This document shows positions 1 to 8,337 of a stretch of DNA of 64,000 nt, in pieces (position 1 is the first letter of the stretch; each line of letters begins with the position of its first letter). The DNA is from Micromonospora sp. WMMD1120 (GTDB lineage: Bacteria > Actinomycetota > Actinomycetes > Mycobacteriales > Micromonosporaceae): NCBI RefSeq assembly GCF_029626235.1, contig NZ_JARUBO010000005.1:5118001-5182000 (forward strand), read 5' to 3'. The notes under the pieces are model-generated. The model saw only the letters and a program-made list of their open reading frames with translations, had not been told where the DNA came from and searched no databases. A program made the position numbers and the translations under genes.

Positions 1-1323
1 GTAGCCGATGCCGTACCTCGCGTTTATCGTGAGGTCGGCGCGATTGCAGCCCTCGCCGGCGGCAAGGCCCTGCAGACCACCGAAGCCGATGCTCGAACCT
101 CGGGTGATGCCCACAGTGGTGGTGAGCCCGGCGTACAGTCCGGCGCTGAACACGACCGCGCCGAGGCCGACGAAGAACTTCACGTCGTAGTCGATGAGCA
201 GGGCGTTCGCCCCCACCGACCGGCCGTCGACGGAGTCGACGAGACTGCGTTTCACCTGCAGGCCACCGGGCCAGCGTGGGCCGAACCTGCCGTCGGCATA
301 GCCGAAGCCCATCGTGCCGCCGAGCGAGTACTCACCGGAGGCCTTGATCGTGGTGTGCCCGGCGCTGAAGCCGGTGCGGATTCCGATCGACTGTCGAACG
401 GTCGCGGAGAACGGGATGCCCAGTATGGATTCGATCGGCACGCTGAAGGTGACCGGGACGAACGCGACGGGATGGACGTTCTGCCCGGTTGTGGTGGTGG
501 CGTCGACCTGGACCCGGACTCCGCCGGCACCGTGGATCCGCAGTTCGGCGACGGTGACCGTGGAGCCGTCGATCACCAGGTGGAACGTTGCCGAGGGCCG
601 TTTCATCACGAAGGCGATGCTGCCCGAGAGGCTGAGCCCACTGTCCCGGTAGGAGAAGCGTGCGCCGACACCGTCGGCACAGCAGAGGGCCTCGGCCTCC
701 AGCTTGTCTGCCCGGGCCGCCGCGCTCGCGGTGAGCGGTGCGGCGGCGGTGGCCGGCCGGGTGCCGGTCAGCGTCAGGGCGTTGACGGTCGTGGCCGGGG
801 CGCTGTTGACCGTCGCGGTCGCCGTCGGTTCTGACCGCGGTGCTTCCGGACTCGGGTGGGCCCAGAAGGTGTCGTCGAACTGGTAGGCGGACGCGTCGGC
901 CAGGGAGATGGGCTGTGCGGATCTGAACTCGCCGTCCTGGATGACATCGGTGATCCCTACCGGGCCGATGGTGACGGCGAGGTCCCGGCCGTCGCGCCGT
1001 GCGTCGAGCACCCGCCCGACCCCGCGCCCGGTGAGGAACATGACCTTGCCCGGGGCCAGCCGGTCGGCGTTTCCCGCCCGGGGGTCGATCCGCCAGGTCA
1101 GGCCGCCGTCGGTGACCGACCGCACCACGCTGCTGCCGCCGGACACGATGACGACGTCCCGGTGCAGGGTCACGTCCGGGTGTGCGGCGGGCGCGGCGCC
1201 GTAACGCAGATCATTCTTGTCATCGGCGGGTACGGCGGGTCTCGCGTCCAGGCACGCGGTCAGAGCGAGCAGGACGGTCGCGGCAGCGACGGCCGCACGG
1301 GCCTGCCGCGTCGGGAGACTCAT
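1..1323 (-). CDS. Large secreted lipoprotein of unknown function (3' end outside window)
   Basis: The frame stays open from an ATG at 1323 to the left edge of the window, giving at least 441 residues with no stop. The N-terminus has a basic start, a hydrophobic stretch and a lipobox LTAC near residue 24, so the product is probably a membrane-anchored lipoprotein. The mature part is rich in Thr, Ala, Gly and Val and has alternating beta-like segments; a CC pair lies mid-protein. I recognise no family or catalytic motif. The start overlaps the stop of the upstream lipoprotein gene by 4 nt, so it is probably translationally coupled as the last visible gene of the cupin-lipoprotein operon. The three lipoproteins may act together at the cell surface, but the function is unknown. 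Confidence 0.7.
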   Translation of the reverse strand, partial: MSLPTRQARAAVAAATVLLALTACLDARPAVPADDKNDLRYGAAPAAHPDVTLHRDVVIVSGGSSVVRSVTDGGLTWRIDPRAGNADRLAPGKVMFLTGRGVGRVLDARRDGRDLAVTIGPVGITDVIQDGEFRSAQPISLADASAYQFDDTFWAHPSPEAPRSEPTATATVNSAPATTVNALTLTGTRPATAAAPLTASAAARADKLEAEALCCADGVGARFSYRDSGLSLSGSIAFVMKRPSATFHLVIDGSTVTVAELRIHGAGGVRVQVDATTTTGQNVHPVAFVPVTFSVPIESILGIPFSATVRQSIGIRTGFSAGHTTIKASGEYSLGGTMGFGYADGRFGPRWPGGLQVKRSLVDSVDGRSVGANALLIDYDVKFFVGLGAVVFSAGLYAGLTTTVGITRGSSIGFGGLQGLAAGEGCNRADLTINARYGIGY

Positions 1324-1910
1324 AACCGCGTCACCACATCCCGGGCCAGGTCCTCCAGCGCCTGCCGGGACGCCGCCGGATCGGCCAGCGTGACCAGTCG
1401 GATGGCGACCCAGGTGCCGCCGACGGCGACGAACACCGCGCCGTCCTCAATGTGCGCCTCGTCACCGACGCCAGTCACGGGTCTCAGGTCGTGGCCGAGG
1501 TCGCGGTCGATGTCGAGGATCTTCTTGGCCCCAGCGCCGACGTAGACCTCGACCTGGGCTGTGGGTCCGCTGACCGGCGCGGTGTAGGTGCAGGATTCCG
1601 GGGCCGCGACCGGGTCCTGCAAGGGCGTCCCGGCCAGACGCTCGGCGGCGGCCTTCGGCACCAACGCGCACGGGTCGGCGGTCCGGGCCGGGGTCGCGGC
1701 GACGTCGGGCTGGGCGGCCGGTGCGGCGACGTCGGGCTGCGTGACGGCGGACGGTGGTGGAGCTGGGTCGGCCGTGCCGCACCCGGTCAGCGCGAGGATC
1801 ATGACCGCCACGGGGATGGCCGCGGCCGAGCGGGTGGCGCTGATCCTGGGTGCGGTCGAGCCCAGGGGCGGTGTCCGCACTGCGGGTTCGTAGCCGGGTG
1901 GTCGTCGCAT
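1320..1910 (-). CDS. DUF3558-like lipoprotein
   Basis: This 196-residue protein has a lipoprotein signal (VAVMILALTGC) after an unusually long n-region. It is followed by a Pro/Ala linker and a domain beginning DPCALVPKAAAERLAG with a later CTYT, the Cys-Ala-Leu plus second Cys pattern seen in actinobacterial DUF3558 lipoproteins. The ATG at 1910 is preceded by AGAGGGG, which supports this start; a GTG about 11 codons in would give a more ordinary signal peptide. Its stop overlaps the next gene. A second protein of the same type lies 80 bp upstream, so the two are probably old paralogues. Family assignment is by pattern only and the role is unknown. Confidence 0.7.
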   Translation of the reverse strand: MRRPPGYEPAVRTPPLGSTAPRISATRSAAAIPVAVMILALTGCGTADPAPPPSAVTQPDVAAPAAQPDVAATPARTADPCALVPKAAAERLAGTPLQDPVAAPESCTYTAPVSGPTAQVEVYVGAGAKKILDIDRDLGHDLRPVTGVGDEAHIEDGAVFVAVGGTWVAIRLVTLADPAASRQALEDLARDVVTRL

Positions 1911-1990
1911 CGGTACCCCTCTGATCGGTCTCGGCCGTTGTTCGCCGGCTCGCGGCGAATCACTGTTCGTCGGACTGTCGTGGCCTGTTC

Positions 1991-2530
1991 TCAGGCGCGG
2001 TCGCGTACCAGGCCGATCAGCCGTACCGTGGTGGACCGGTCGCTGTTGTCGGTGACCTTGGTGACGACCTGGATCTCGCAGGCGCGGTCGCGGAGAGCGA
2101 ACTCGGCGATGCCGCCCGAGGCGAAGCGGATGCCGTCGGAGCCGGGTTCGGTCCGTCCGTACGCGGATTCCGCCGGTAGGTTGCCGCCGACGGCGGTGCC
2201 GGCCCTGCCGATGTCGATGGTGATCGAGTGGTAGGTCTCGGGGTTCTCCCAGAAGCAGGAGCTGCCTCCGTCACCGGAGTCGCCGGCCCGTGGGCCACCG
2301 TCTCCGATGGCCCCGATCACCTGCCTGACCTCCTCGACGGACAGCAGTGCGCAGGCATCTACCGACGTCGCCTCGGCGCCTGCCGAGGCGACCGGGCGGG
2401 ATGGGTCACCGCCCGTCGCGGCCGGCCGGTCCGCCGGTGTCGAGTCGCAGGCCGGCAGGCAACCGAGCGCGACCGCGGCCGCTGCGAACGCCCACCACCG
2501 ACCCCGCCGTCGAACCTTCCCATCGGTCAT
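1991..2530 (-). CDS. DUF3558-like lipoprotein
   Basis: This 179-residue protein has an arginine-rich start, a hydrophobic core and a lipobox ending LPAC near residue 28. The domain starts VDACALLSVEEVRQVIG and has a later SSCFWENP, again the two-cysteine DUF3558-like pattern. The ATG at 2530 overlaps the stop of the cupin gene (ATGA) and is preceded by AAGGGAG. It is probably a surface lipoprotein co-translated with the cupin. No catalytic residues are evident. Confidence 0.72.
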   Translation of the reverse strand: MTDGKVRRRGRWWAFAAAAVALGCLPACDSTPADRPAATGGDPSRPVASAGAEATSVDACALLSVEEVRQVIGAIGDGGPRAGDSGDGGSSCFWENPETYHSITIDIGRAGTAVGGNLPAESAYGRTEPGSDGIRFASGGIAEFALRDRACEIQVVTKVTDNSDRSTTVRLIGLVRDRA

Positions 2531-3036
2531 GTGCTGGCTCCCTTGCTGTCGATTCGCTCAGCGCTCGGTGGTGGCCCGAGCAGTTCGATGCCGTGCCGAG
2601 CGGCGACGTGGCCGAGGACGGCGGGGTCGATCGGTGCCTGGTCGGGCAGTCGGCGGTCGAGCGCCGGGGCGCCGGCCTCCGCGGCGAACCGCTCGAACCC
2701 GGCCGGGGTGGTGATCTGCAGGGCGTGCAGCGGCTCGTCGGGTCCGACGAGAAAGGTGTGGGGCAGTCCGACGGGCAGAAGGACGAAGTCGCCGGGCCCG
2801 GCGGTGAAGGCCTCGCCGTCGCAGCGGAACTCGGCGGTCCCGGACAGCAGGTAGAACAGTTCGTCCTCGTGCTGGTGCCGATGCAGAGGCGCGGCGAAAC
2901 CCGGCGGGTTGACGAACTCGACGACGGTGAGACTGCCTCGGGTCTGTTCCCCGGTCGCCTTCACTGTCATCAGGCTGCCGACGAACCAGTGGGCTTCTCC
3001 CTCACCGGCACGGCGCACGTACGGGCGGGCGGCCAT
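2527..3036 (-). CDS. Cupin-domain protein
   Basis: This 169-residue protein is a single small beta-barrel cupin. The first cupin motif is visible as PLHRHQHEDELFYLLSG and the second as GDFVLLPVGLPHTF, so the His/Glu metal ligands are present. The segment after residue 110 is a helical tail typical of quercetin-dioxygenase-like or regulatory cupins. The ATG at 3036 has a strong ribosome site (GGAGGTGA). It heads a minus-strand operon with lipoprotein genes and is divergent from a TetR gene 78 bp away that probably controls it. The substrate is unknown. Confidence 0.8.
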   Translation of the reverse strand: MAARPYVRRAGEGEAHWFVGSLMTVKATGEQTRGSLTVVEFVNPPGFAAPLHRHQHEDELFYLLSGTAEFRCDGEAFTAGPGDFVLLPVGLPHTFLVGPDEPLHALQITTPAGFERFAAEAGAPALDRRLPDQAPIDPAVLGHVAARHGIELLGPPPSAERIDSKGAST

Positions 3037-3114
3037 CGCCTCACCTCCTATCTGATGGATGCTGTCTATTCACTGACCATCGTCCAGCGAATATGTTGCT
3101 AGTATGGCGAAGTC
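3037..3114. promoter_or_regulatory. Divergent promoter region, cupin operon / TetR gene
   Basis: This 78-bp spacer is locally AT-richer than its surroundings. On the plus strand TAGTAT (3100-3105) lies about 7 nt before a possible transcription start close to the ATG at 3115, so the TetR mRNA may be nearly leaderless. No clean inverted repeat was found. The TetR operator is expected here but not identified. Confidence 0.35.
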
Positions 3115-3771
3115 ATGGACGGTGTCAAGGACGGAAAGTCGACCCGGCGCTATCGGTCCGCGGTGCGTGAGGAGAGCGCGCGGCGCACCCGGCGGGCGGT
3201 TGTCGGCGCGGCGGCTGACCTGTTCGTGGCACGCGGTTACGCCGGCACCTCGCTGGCTGATGTGGCCGCCGCCGCGGGCGTCGCACGCCCGACCGTGTTC
3301 GCCGCCTTCGGGTCGAAGCCGGCGCTGCTGCGTCAGGTCCTCGACGAGGCGCTCGCCGGCGACGACGAGCCGGTGCCCGTCGCTCAACGGCCCTGGTTCC
3401 GGCCCGTCTTCGAGGCCGACACGCAGGCCGGGGTCCTGCACGCCTACGCCGACGTGTGCACCCTGATCGGCAGGCGTGCGGCGCGGATCTTCGAGACGGT
3501 GCGCCGGGCGGCGGACGAGGCGGACGAGGTCGCCGAGGTGTGGGAGACGCTCCTGCGCAACCGTCGTGCGGGCGCCGGGATGGTGGTCGAGCGCGTGCGT
3601 TCGCTCGGCGCGTTGCGCCAGGGCTCCGACGTCGAGCGGGCGGTCGACGCGCTGTGGATCTTCAACGACCCGGCGCACTACGACGCGCTGGTGCTGCGGT
3701 GCGGCTGGACCGAGGCATCCTTCCGAGACTGGCTGTCCGAACGCATGCAGGACGCGCTGCTGGCGCGCTGA
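3115..3771 (+). CDS. TetR/AcrR-family transcriptional regulator
   Basis: This 218-residue protein has an N-terminal TetR helix-turn-helix: RRAVVGAAADLFVARGYAGT followed by SLADVAAAAGVARPTVFAAF (about residues 25-65). The C-terminal helical ligand domain shows no recognisable subfamily signature. It is transcribed divergently from the cupin-lipoprotein operon and probably represses it and itself. No ribosome site precedes the ATG and a -10-like hexamer is very close, so leaderless translation is likely. Confidence 0.85.
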   Translation: MDGVKDGKSTRRYRSAVREESARRTRRAVVGAAADLFVARGYAGTSLADVAAAAGVARPTVFAAFGSKPALLRQVLDEALAGDDEPVPVAQRPWFRPVFEADTQAGVLHAYADVCTLIGRRAARIFETVRRAADEADEVAEVWETLLRNRRAGAGMVVERVRSLGALRQGSDVERAVDALWIFNDPAHYDALVLRCGWTEASFRDWLSERMQDALLAR

Positions 3772-3842
3772 CCCGGTCCGGCTCCGAACCGGCCGACGGC
3801 TGATCCGGCGCAGGGCCCGGCCGGGACTGATAGACAGAACTG

Positions 3843-4673
3843 GTGCGTACCCCGGTCGCCGTCGTGCTCGCGCTCGCCGCCCTGCTCGGCGGCTGCTCGC
3901 GGGCGGAGCCCCGGTCCGCGCCGGCGACGCCCCAGCCGACGTCGGTACGTCCCACCCCGACGCCCAGCCCGACCCAGCGGTTGCCGGGCTTCGTGGTGCT
4001 GACCGACGTCGACCCGCGCATCCACGCCGACATCCGCTACGCCACGCCGCACAACTTCGTCGGCCGGCCGATCGACGGCTACCGGGAGCCGCTGTGCCTG
4101 CTCACCCGGCAGGCGGCGGAGGCGCTGCGCCGCGTGCAGGACGCCGCGCTGGCCGGCGGGCACAGCCTCAAGGTGTACGACTGCTACCGCCCGCAGCCGG
4201 CGGTGGACGACTTCGTCGCCTGGTCCAAGCGCCCCGGCGAGCAGCAGACCAAGGCCGAGTTCTACCCCGACGTGGCAAAGGACCGGCTCTTCGCCGAGGG
4301 CTACATCGGGGCGCCGACCGCACACAGCCGGGGCAGCACCATGGATCTGACCCTCGTCGACGAGCCACCCGCCAGCCAACCCCCGTACCGGGTCGGGCAG
4401 CAGCTGGTCGCCTGCACCGCGCCCCGCGGGCAGCGTTTCGCCGACAACAGCATCGACATGGGTACGGGCTTCGACTGCTTCGACGCGCGGGCGCACACCG
4501 CCGATCCCCGGATCACCGGCGTCGCCCGGGACAACCGCCGGCTGTTGCAGCGGTTGATGACCGACGCCGGGTTCGTCAACTACGACCGCGAGTGGTGGCA
4601 CTACCGGCTGCGCGACGAGCCGTACCCGGACACGTTCTTCTCCGCGCCGGTCGCCCGCTCGTCGATCGGCTGA
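3843..4673 (+). CDS. M15 (VanX-type) D-Ala-D-Ala dipeptidase lipoprotein
   Basis: This 276-residue exported protein starts at GTG 3843. A lipobox (LLGGC, Cys18) and a Pro/Thr linker precede an M15D domain. The zinc ligands fit VanX: His161 and Asp168 (AHSRGSTMDL, H-x6-D) and Glu250/His253 (EWWHY), with the active-site Arg116 in CYRP. The family hydrolyses D-alanyl-D-alanine or crosslink peptides in cell-wall metabolism. As a lipoprotein outside a van cluster (no VanH/VanA or VanRS nearby) it is more likely a wall-recycling enzyme than a glycopeptide-resistance factor. TAGACA (3831-3836) sits about 7 nt before the GTG, consistent with a leaderless mRNA. Confidence 0.88.
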   Translation: MRTPVAVVLALAALLGGCSRAEPRSAPATPQPTSVRPTPTPSPTQRLPGFVVLTDVDPRIHADIRYATPHNFVGRPIDGYREPLCLLTRQAAEALRRVQDAALAGGHSLKVYDCYRPQPAVDDFVAWSKRPGEQQTKAEFYPDVAKDRLFAEGYIGAPTAHSRGSTMDLTLVDEPPASQPPYRVGQQLVACTAPRGQRFADNSIDMGTGFDCFDARAHTADPRITGVARDNRRLLQRLMTDAGFVNYDREWWHYRLRDEPYPDTFFSAPVARSSIG

Positions 4674-4697
4674 TCCCGGCCGGCCGCTCCCCGCTGG

Positions 4698-5885
4698 TCA
4701 GGTCCAGTAGAGGATCCGGCAGGCGGGGACCCGGGCGGTCAACTCGGCGGTGAACCAGCCGCGCAGCTCGGCCATCGTGTCGCGGGGGTAGACGTACTTC
4801 ACCGCCCCGAACCTGCCGCGCTTGCGGGTCCGGGACTCCTCGTCCATCTCCAACCGGGTCCGCGGGTACCAACCGAGCAGGATCTCCTTGCTGCCCGGGG
4901 TGAACCGGTGGGTGATCAGCTCCGCGGTCAGGTCCAGGTCCGGCACCCCGTCGACCGCCGCGCGGACCTGGTCGAGCAGCAGGCCGTAGGCCGCCCGCCA
5001 GTCGGGTAGCGCGATGATCGGCGCGATGGTCAACCCCACCGGGTAGCCGTCGAGCGCGAGCCGGCGCAGCGCGGCCAGTCGGTCCGGCACCCGCGCGGTG
5101 CCGCCCTCGAAACGTTCGCTGACCGGGGCGCAGTTGACACTGAAGCGGACCCGGGTCCGGCCGGCGTGCGGTAGCCCCACGAAGCTGTCCACGTCGGCGT
5201 ACTTGGTGGTCCAGCGCAGTTGCACGGGCGCGTCCCAGTCGGCGAAGTGCTCCACCGTCCGCCGCCAACTGCCGGTCAGGTGTTCCAGGGCGAGCGGGTC
5301 GGTGTAGCAGGACGCCTCGAAGGTGGTGCCCTCGTCGGCGCGCCGCGCGTTGCGGCTGGTCACCGTCCCCCGCCCGGCGTACGCGCTCAGGCCGGCCAGG
5401 ATGTCGTCGAGGTCCGCGTACACGCGGGTGACGGGTGGGCCGGACAGCGACCCGGCGAGGTAGCAGTACTGGCAGTGCGCCGGGCAGCCCTCGGCCAGGT
5501 CGACCCGCCAGTCGGCGCTCGGGGCGATGGGTTGCAGGGCGCGCCGCGACGGTGGGCTCACCACTATCGCCATCGTCGACTTGGCGCGCGCGTAGGTCTC
5601 CCGGTCGGTCTGTCCGCGTACCCCGGTCAGTCGGTTGGATCTCAGGTGTTCCACCTCGATGCCCAGGGCCCGCACCCGCTCGATGATCCGCTGGCCGTGC
5701 GGCTGGTCGAGCGCGGCCGGGGTGACCACCACCCGGCCCGGCGTCCAGCGACGGGCGGGCCGGGTCGGCGGCGCGAGGCCGGCGAGGTCGCGGATCGGCA
5801 CCCGCTCGCCGCTGGCGTCGTGCGGCGCGGCCGGTACGTCCACGGCGAGCGGCTGGTCGACGTCGACGGCGTCCGGGCTGGTCAT
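4698..5885 (-). CDS. Spore photoproduct lyase-like radical SAM protein
   Basis: This 395-residue protein carries a radical-SAM CxxxCxxC cluster motif (GCPAHCQYCYL, Cys134/138/141), followed by family blocks such as YADLDDILAGL and TIAPIIALPDW. It lacks an obvious N-terminal Zn domain. Architecture and motif match the SPL-like family that uses S-adenosylmethionine and a [4Fe-4S] cluster; the true B. subtilis enzyme repairs thymine dimers in spore DNA. Spores or UV-exposed mycelium of a sporulating actinomycete would be a natural setting, but repair activity here is inference. It stands alone, convergent with the M15 gene. Confidence 0.82.
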   Translation of the reverse strand: MTSPDAVDVDQPLAVDVPAAPHDASGERVPIRDLAGLAPPTRPARRWTPGRVVVTPAALDQPHGQRIIERVRALGIEVEHLRSNRLTGVRGQTDRETYARAKSTMAIVVSPPSRRALQPIAPSADWRVDLAEGCPAHCQYCYLAGSLSGPPVTRVYADLDDILAGLSAYAGRGTVTSRNARRADEGTTFEASCYTDPLALEHLTGSWRRTVEHFADWDAPVQLRWTTKYADVDSFVGLPHAGRTRVRFSVNCAPVSERFEGGTARVPDRLAALRRLALDGYPVGLTIAPIIALPDWRAAYGLLLDQVRAAVDGVPDLDLTAELITHRFTPGSKEILLGWYPRTRLEMDEESRTRKRGRFGAVKYVYPRDTMAELRGWFTAELTARVPACRILYWT

Positions 5886-5974
5886 CCGGCCGGGGTACCC
5901 GTTGCCGCCGCAATCCCACCCGTTCGGGCGGTCGGCGATTGACGTGATCAGGTCGGAGGAATAACCTTTCGTCT

Positions 5975-5997
5975 ATCTGTAAACCTTGTGAACAGAT
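5975..5997. promoter_or_regulatory. Inverted repeat upstream of ThuA/ricin gene
   Basis: ATCTGT (5975-5980) and ACAGAT (5992-5997) form a perfect 6-bp inverted repeat with an 11-nt spacer, 45 bp before the start of the secreted ThuA-like gene and in an AT-richer stretch. It is a candidate operator or part of the promoter. A similar TATCTGTAA string occurs near 26890, before another exported enzyme gene. Confidence 0.35.
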
Positions 5998-6042
5998 GTA
6001 TCTCGACGCGACGGCGCGCGTCCCCACCGAAGGGACGATCAG

Positions 6043-7353
6043 GTGATCGCAGAACTCTCCTCCCGTACCAGACGAATCCTGTCGGTGTTCGTGGCCCTGG
6101 TCGTCGCGCTGACCGCCGGTGTGGCGGTCAGCGCCGCGCGGGGCGCGCAGGCCGCGCCGACGTTCAAGGTCCTCGCCTTCTACAACGGCACCTGGGACGC
6201 CGCGCACATCGACTTCGTCAGGGACGCCCGCGCCTGGTTCCCGCAGGCCGCCGCCCAGTACGGTTTCTCCTGGGAGGCCACCACCAACTGGAGCCTGCTG
6301 AACACCACCAACCTGGCCCAGTACAAGGTCGTCATGTTCCTGGACGACGCGCCGCCGACCGCGCAGCGCGCCGCGTTCCAGCAGTACATGCAGAACGGCG
6401 GGGCGTGGCTGGGCTTCCACGTCAGCGCCTGGACGGACAACCCGTCGAGCTGGAGCTGGTACTACAACACCTTCCTCGGCACCGGTGCGTTCCAGACCAA
6501 CACCTGGGGCCCCACCCGGGTCACCATGCGCGCCGACAACCGCACCCACGCCGTCACCCGGAACCTGCCCGCGACGTTCCCGTCGTCGATCAGCGAGTGG
6601 TACTCCTGGAGCAACGACCTGCGGCAGAACCCCAACATCGACATTCTCGCCTCGGTCGACCCGTCCAGCTTTCCGGTCGGCACCGACCCCAACCAGTCCT
6701 GGTACGGCGGCTACTACCCGCTGGTCTGGAGCAACAAGCAGTACAAGATGCTGTACGCCAACTTCGGCCACAACGCGATGAACTACAGCACCAACACCGG
6801 GCTGTCCTCCACCTTCGACAGCCCGCAGCAGAACCGGTTGCTGATCGACGGGCTGCACTGGCTCGCCGGGGTCGGTGACACGCCCCCGACGACGACGCCG
6901 CCTCCCTCCGACGGCATCTCGCCGACGGCCTGGCACACGGTGATCAACCGGGGCAGCGGCAGGTGCGTCGACGCGCGGGCCGCCGCGAGCGCGAACGGCA
7001 CCGCCATCCAGCAGTACGCCTGCAACGGCAGCGCCGCCCAGCAGTACCAGTTCGTGCCGACCAGCGGCGGCTACCTGCGGGTTAACAACCGTAACAACAG
7101 CGCCCAGGTGGTCGACGTGACCGACCGGTCGACAGCCGACTCGGCGCCGATCCAACTCTGGTCCTACAGCGGCGGCGCCAACCAGCAGTGGCGGGCCGAA
7201 CCCGAGGGCAACGGCTACTACCGCCTGGTCAACCGCAACAGCGGAAAGTGCCTGGACGTGCCGGGAGCGTCCACTGCCGACAGCGTCCAGCTCATCCAGT
7301 ACACCTGCAACGGCACCGCCGCGCAGTCGTTCCGCCTGGCGCCCGTGTCATAA
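6043..7353 (+). CDS. Secreted ThuA-domain protein with C-terminal ricin-type lectin
   Basis: This 436-residue exported protein begins at GTG 6043 with a Sec signal peptide (about residues 1-38, VSAARGAQA cut region). Residues about 40-275 form a ThuA-like domain (VLAFYNGTWDAAHIDF, GAWLGFHVS, LYANFGHNAM), a glutamine-amidotransferase-like fold linked to sugar utilisation. A Thr/Pro linker (residues ~283-291) leads to a ricin B beta-trefoil with QxW-like repeats (QQYQF, QQWRA, QSFRL) that should bind carbohydrate. Domain order suggests a secreted carbohydrate-active or carbohydrate-binding enzyme; the reaction is not predictable. It is a single-gene unit. Confidence 0.85.
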   Translation: MIAELSSRTRRILSVFVALVVALTAGVAVSAARGAQAAPTFKVLAFYNGTWDAAHIDFVRDARAWFPQAAAQYGFSWEATTNWSLLNTTNLAQYKVVMFLDDAPPTAQRAAFQQYMQNGGAWLGFHVSAWTDNPSSWSWYYNTFLGTGAFQTNTWGPTRVTMRADNRTHAVTRNLPATFPSSISEWYSWSNDLRQNPNIDILASVDPSSFPVGTDPNQSWYGGYYPLVWSNKQYKMLYANFGHNAMNYSTNTGLSSTFDSPQQNRLLIDGLHWLAGVGDTPPTTTPPPSDGISPTAWHTVINRGSGRCVDARAAASANGTAIQQYACNGSAAQQYQFVPTSGGYLRVNNRNNSAQVVDVTDRSTADSAPIQLWSYSGGANQQWRAEPEGNGYYRLVNRNSGKCLDVPGASTADSVQLIQYTCNGTAAQSFRLAPVS

Positions 7354-7374
7354 CTCCGCTGTAGCCTCCGGGCC

Positions 7375-7836
7375 ATGGCGATTCCCGACCTGGTGCCGAT
7401 CGCACACGAGCCCGACTACCGCACCGGCACGATCGGCCACTACGACAAGGGTCAGTTCTTCGGCTCCGTCACCGCCACCCTCGCCGACGGTGCCGGGGCC
7501 GAAGACGACTGGTACCGGCACAAGCGGTGGTACGCGGTGCTGCACCGCTTCGACGCCGGCGGCGCGCACACCGACTCGGACATCTGGTTCGCCGGCACCA
7601 GCGAGGAGGAGGACGCCTCCATCGACCGGGCGCAGGCGCGCCTCACCGAGTGGCTGGACGCGCTGCCCGGCCGCGTCTTCACCGACATCGCCATCCGGCT
7701 GTTCCAGGTCGAGGTCGACGGGCACGTCTTCGGGCTGGTCGACTGGTCGCACGAGTACGACGGCGCGGACCACGCCGAGTTCCTCCCCGACGACCTGGGG
7801 TTCGACCCGCCCTGGGACGGCTGCTACGACACCTGA
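7375..7836 (+). CDS. Conserved small actinobacterial protein, function unknown
   Basis: This 153-residue soluble, acidic protein begins IPDLVPIAHEPDYRTGTIG. To my recollection this resembles a Streptomyces/Micromonospora family sometimes labelled formate hydrogenlyase regulator HycA, a label with no support here because no hydrogenlyase genes are near. No signal peptide, membrane segment or catalytic motif is seen. The start is an ATG 21 bp after the preceding gene, so it could be in the same transcript. Coding is supported by strong third-position GC bias. Confidence 0.7.
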   Translation: MAIPDLVPIAHEPDYRTGTIGHYDKGQFFGSVTATLADGAGAEDDWYRHKRWYAVLHRFDAGGAHTDSDIWFAGTSEEEDASIDRAQARLTEWLDALPGRVFTDIAIRLFQVEVDGHVFGLVDWSHEYDGADHAEFLPDDLGFDPPWDGCYDT

Positions 7837-7891
7837 CCCGGCTTCGCGTCGAGCGGCCGGGCCCCGTGACGTCGGCCCGCTGTGCTGTGCG

Positions 7892-8206
7892 CCTGTCGAG
7901 CTGCCCCGTGAATGGGGCGCACTCTGCGCCGCGTCGGTGGCGGGCCGTGTCGGTAGTGGACGCCCGGCGCGGTGGCGGGCGCCCGGGGAGGTGGCGGGCG
8001 CCCGGGGAGGTGCCGGCGTCTGGCGCGGTGGCGCCTCATGGTCGCGGGCTGGCGCCTCATGGTCGCGGGCTGGCGCCTCATGGTCGCGGGCTGGCGCCTC
8101 ATGGTCGCGGGCTGGCGCCTCATGGTCGCGGGCTGGCGCCTCATGGTCGCGGGCTGCCGCCTCATGGTCGCGGGCTGCCGCCCCACATCTGGGGCAGCTC
8201 GACAGG
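7892..8206. mobile_element. MITE-like element with 16-bp terminal inverted repeats
   Basis: CCTGTCGAGCTGCCCC at 7892-7907 is repeated exactly as its reverse complement at 8191-8206, bounding 315 bp. Similarity continues imperfectly inward for about 11 bp. The interior holds a 19-bp direct duplication (7972-7990, 7991-8009) and seven tandem 21-bp units (8030-8176), and no convincing gene. All reading frames through the tandem part stay open because the unit is 21 bp, so the long ORFs there are artefacts. No target-site duplication is evident. It looks like a non-autonomous inverted-repeat element, but a paired RNA or DNA structure with no mobility would look the same. Confidence 0.55.
8030..8176. 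repeat. Seven tandem copies of a 21-bp unit
   Basis: Copies begin at 8030, 8051, 8072, 8093, 8114, 8135 and 8156 with the core CCTCATGGTCGCGGGCT; only the last copy has a G to C change near its start. Near-perfect identity points to recent slippage expansion. There are no spacers, so this is not a CRISPR array. Confidence 0.9.
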
Positions 8207-8267
8207 ATCTGCGGGCGACAGGGCCGCCGGGCCCGGCGGCGACGCGCCGCACCGACGGGGATATCCA

Positions 8268-8296
8268 TTGCGGACGCGCCGACGCCCTCCTAGTGT
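8268..8296 (+). promoter_or_regulatory. Candidate sigma70-like promoter for the rtcB transcript
   Basis: TTGCGG (8268-8273) and TAGTGT (8291-8296) are separated by 17 bp, close to the consensus for a housekeeping actinobacterial promoter. The expected start is about 8303, giving a ~275-nt leader before rtcB that contains a short ORF. Confidence 0.5.
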
Positions 8297-8337
8297 CGTC
8301 GGTGCAGGGTCGAGAGCAACCACGAGGGGAGTACGCC

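Noticed and set aside
3843..4673. Glycopeptide-resistance (van) locus
   Set aside because: Only a VanX-type peptidase is present; no VanH, VanA-type ligase or VanRS is nearby, and the enzyme is a lipoprotein.
4576..7155. 859-codon ORF on the minus strand
   Set aside because: It is antisense to the ThuA/ricin gene and in a shifted frame of the radical SAM gene; the product is Arg/Pro/Gly low-complexity, a GC-bias shadow.
8030..8176. Tandem repeat as a CRISPR array or coding repeat protein
   Set aside because: Units are contiguous with no spacers. ORFs through it are open in several frames on both strands only because the unit is 21 bp.
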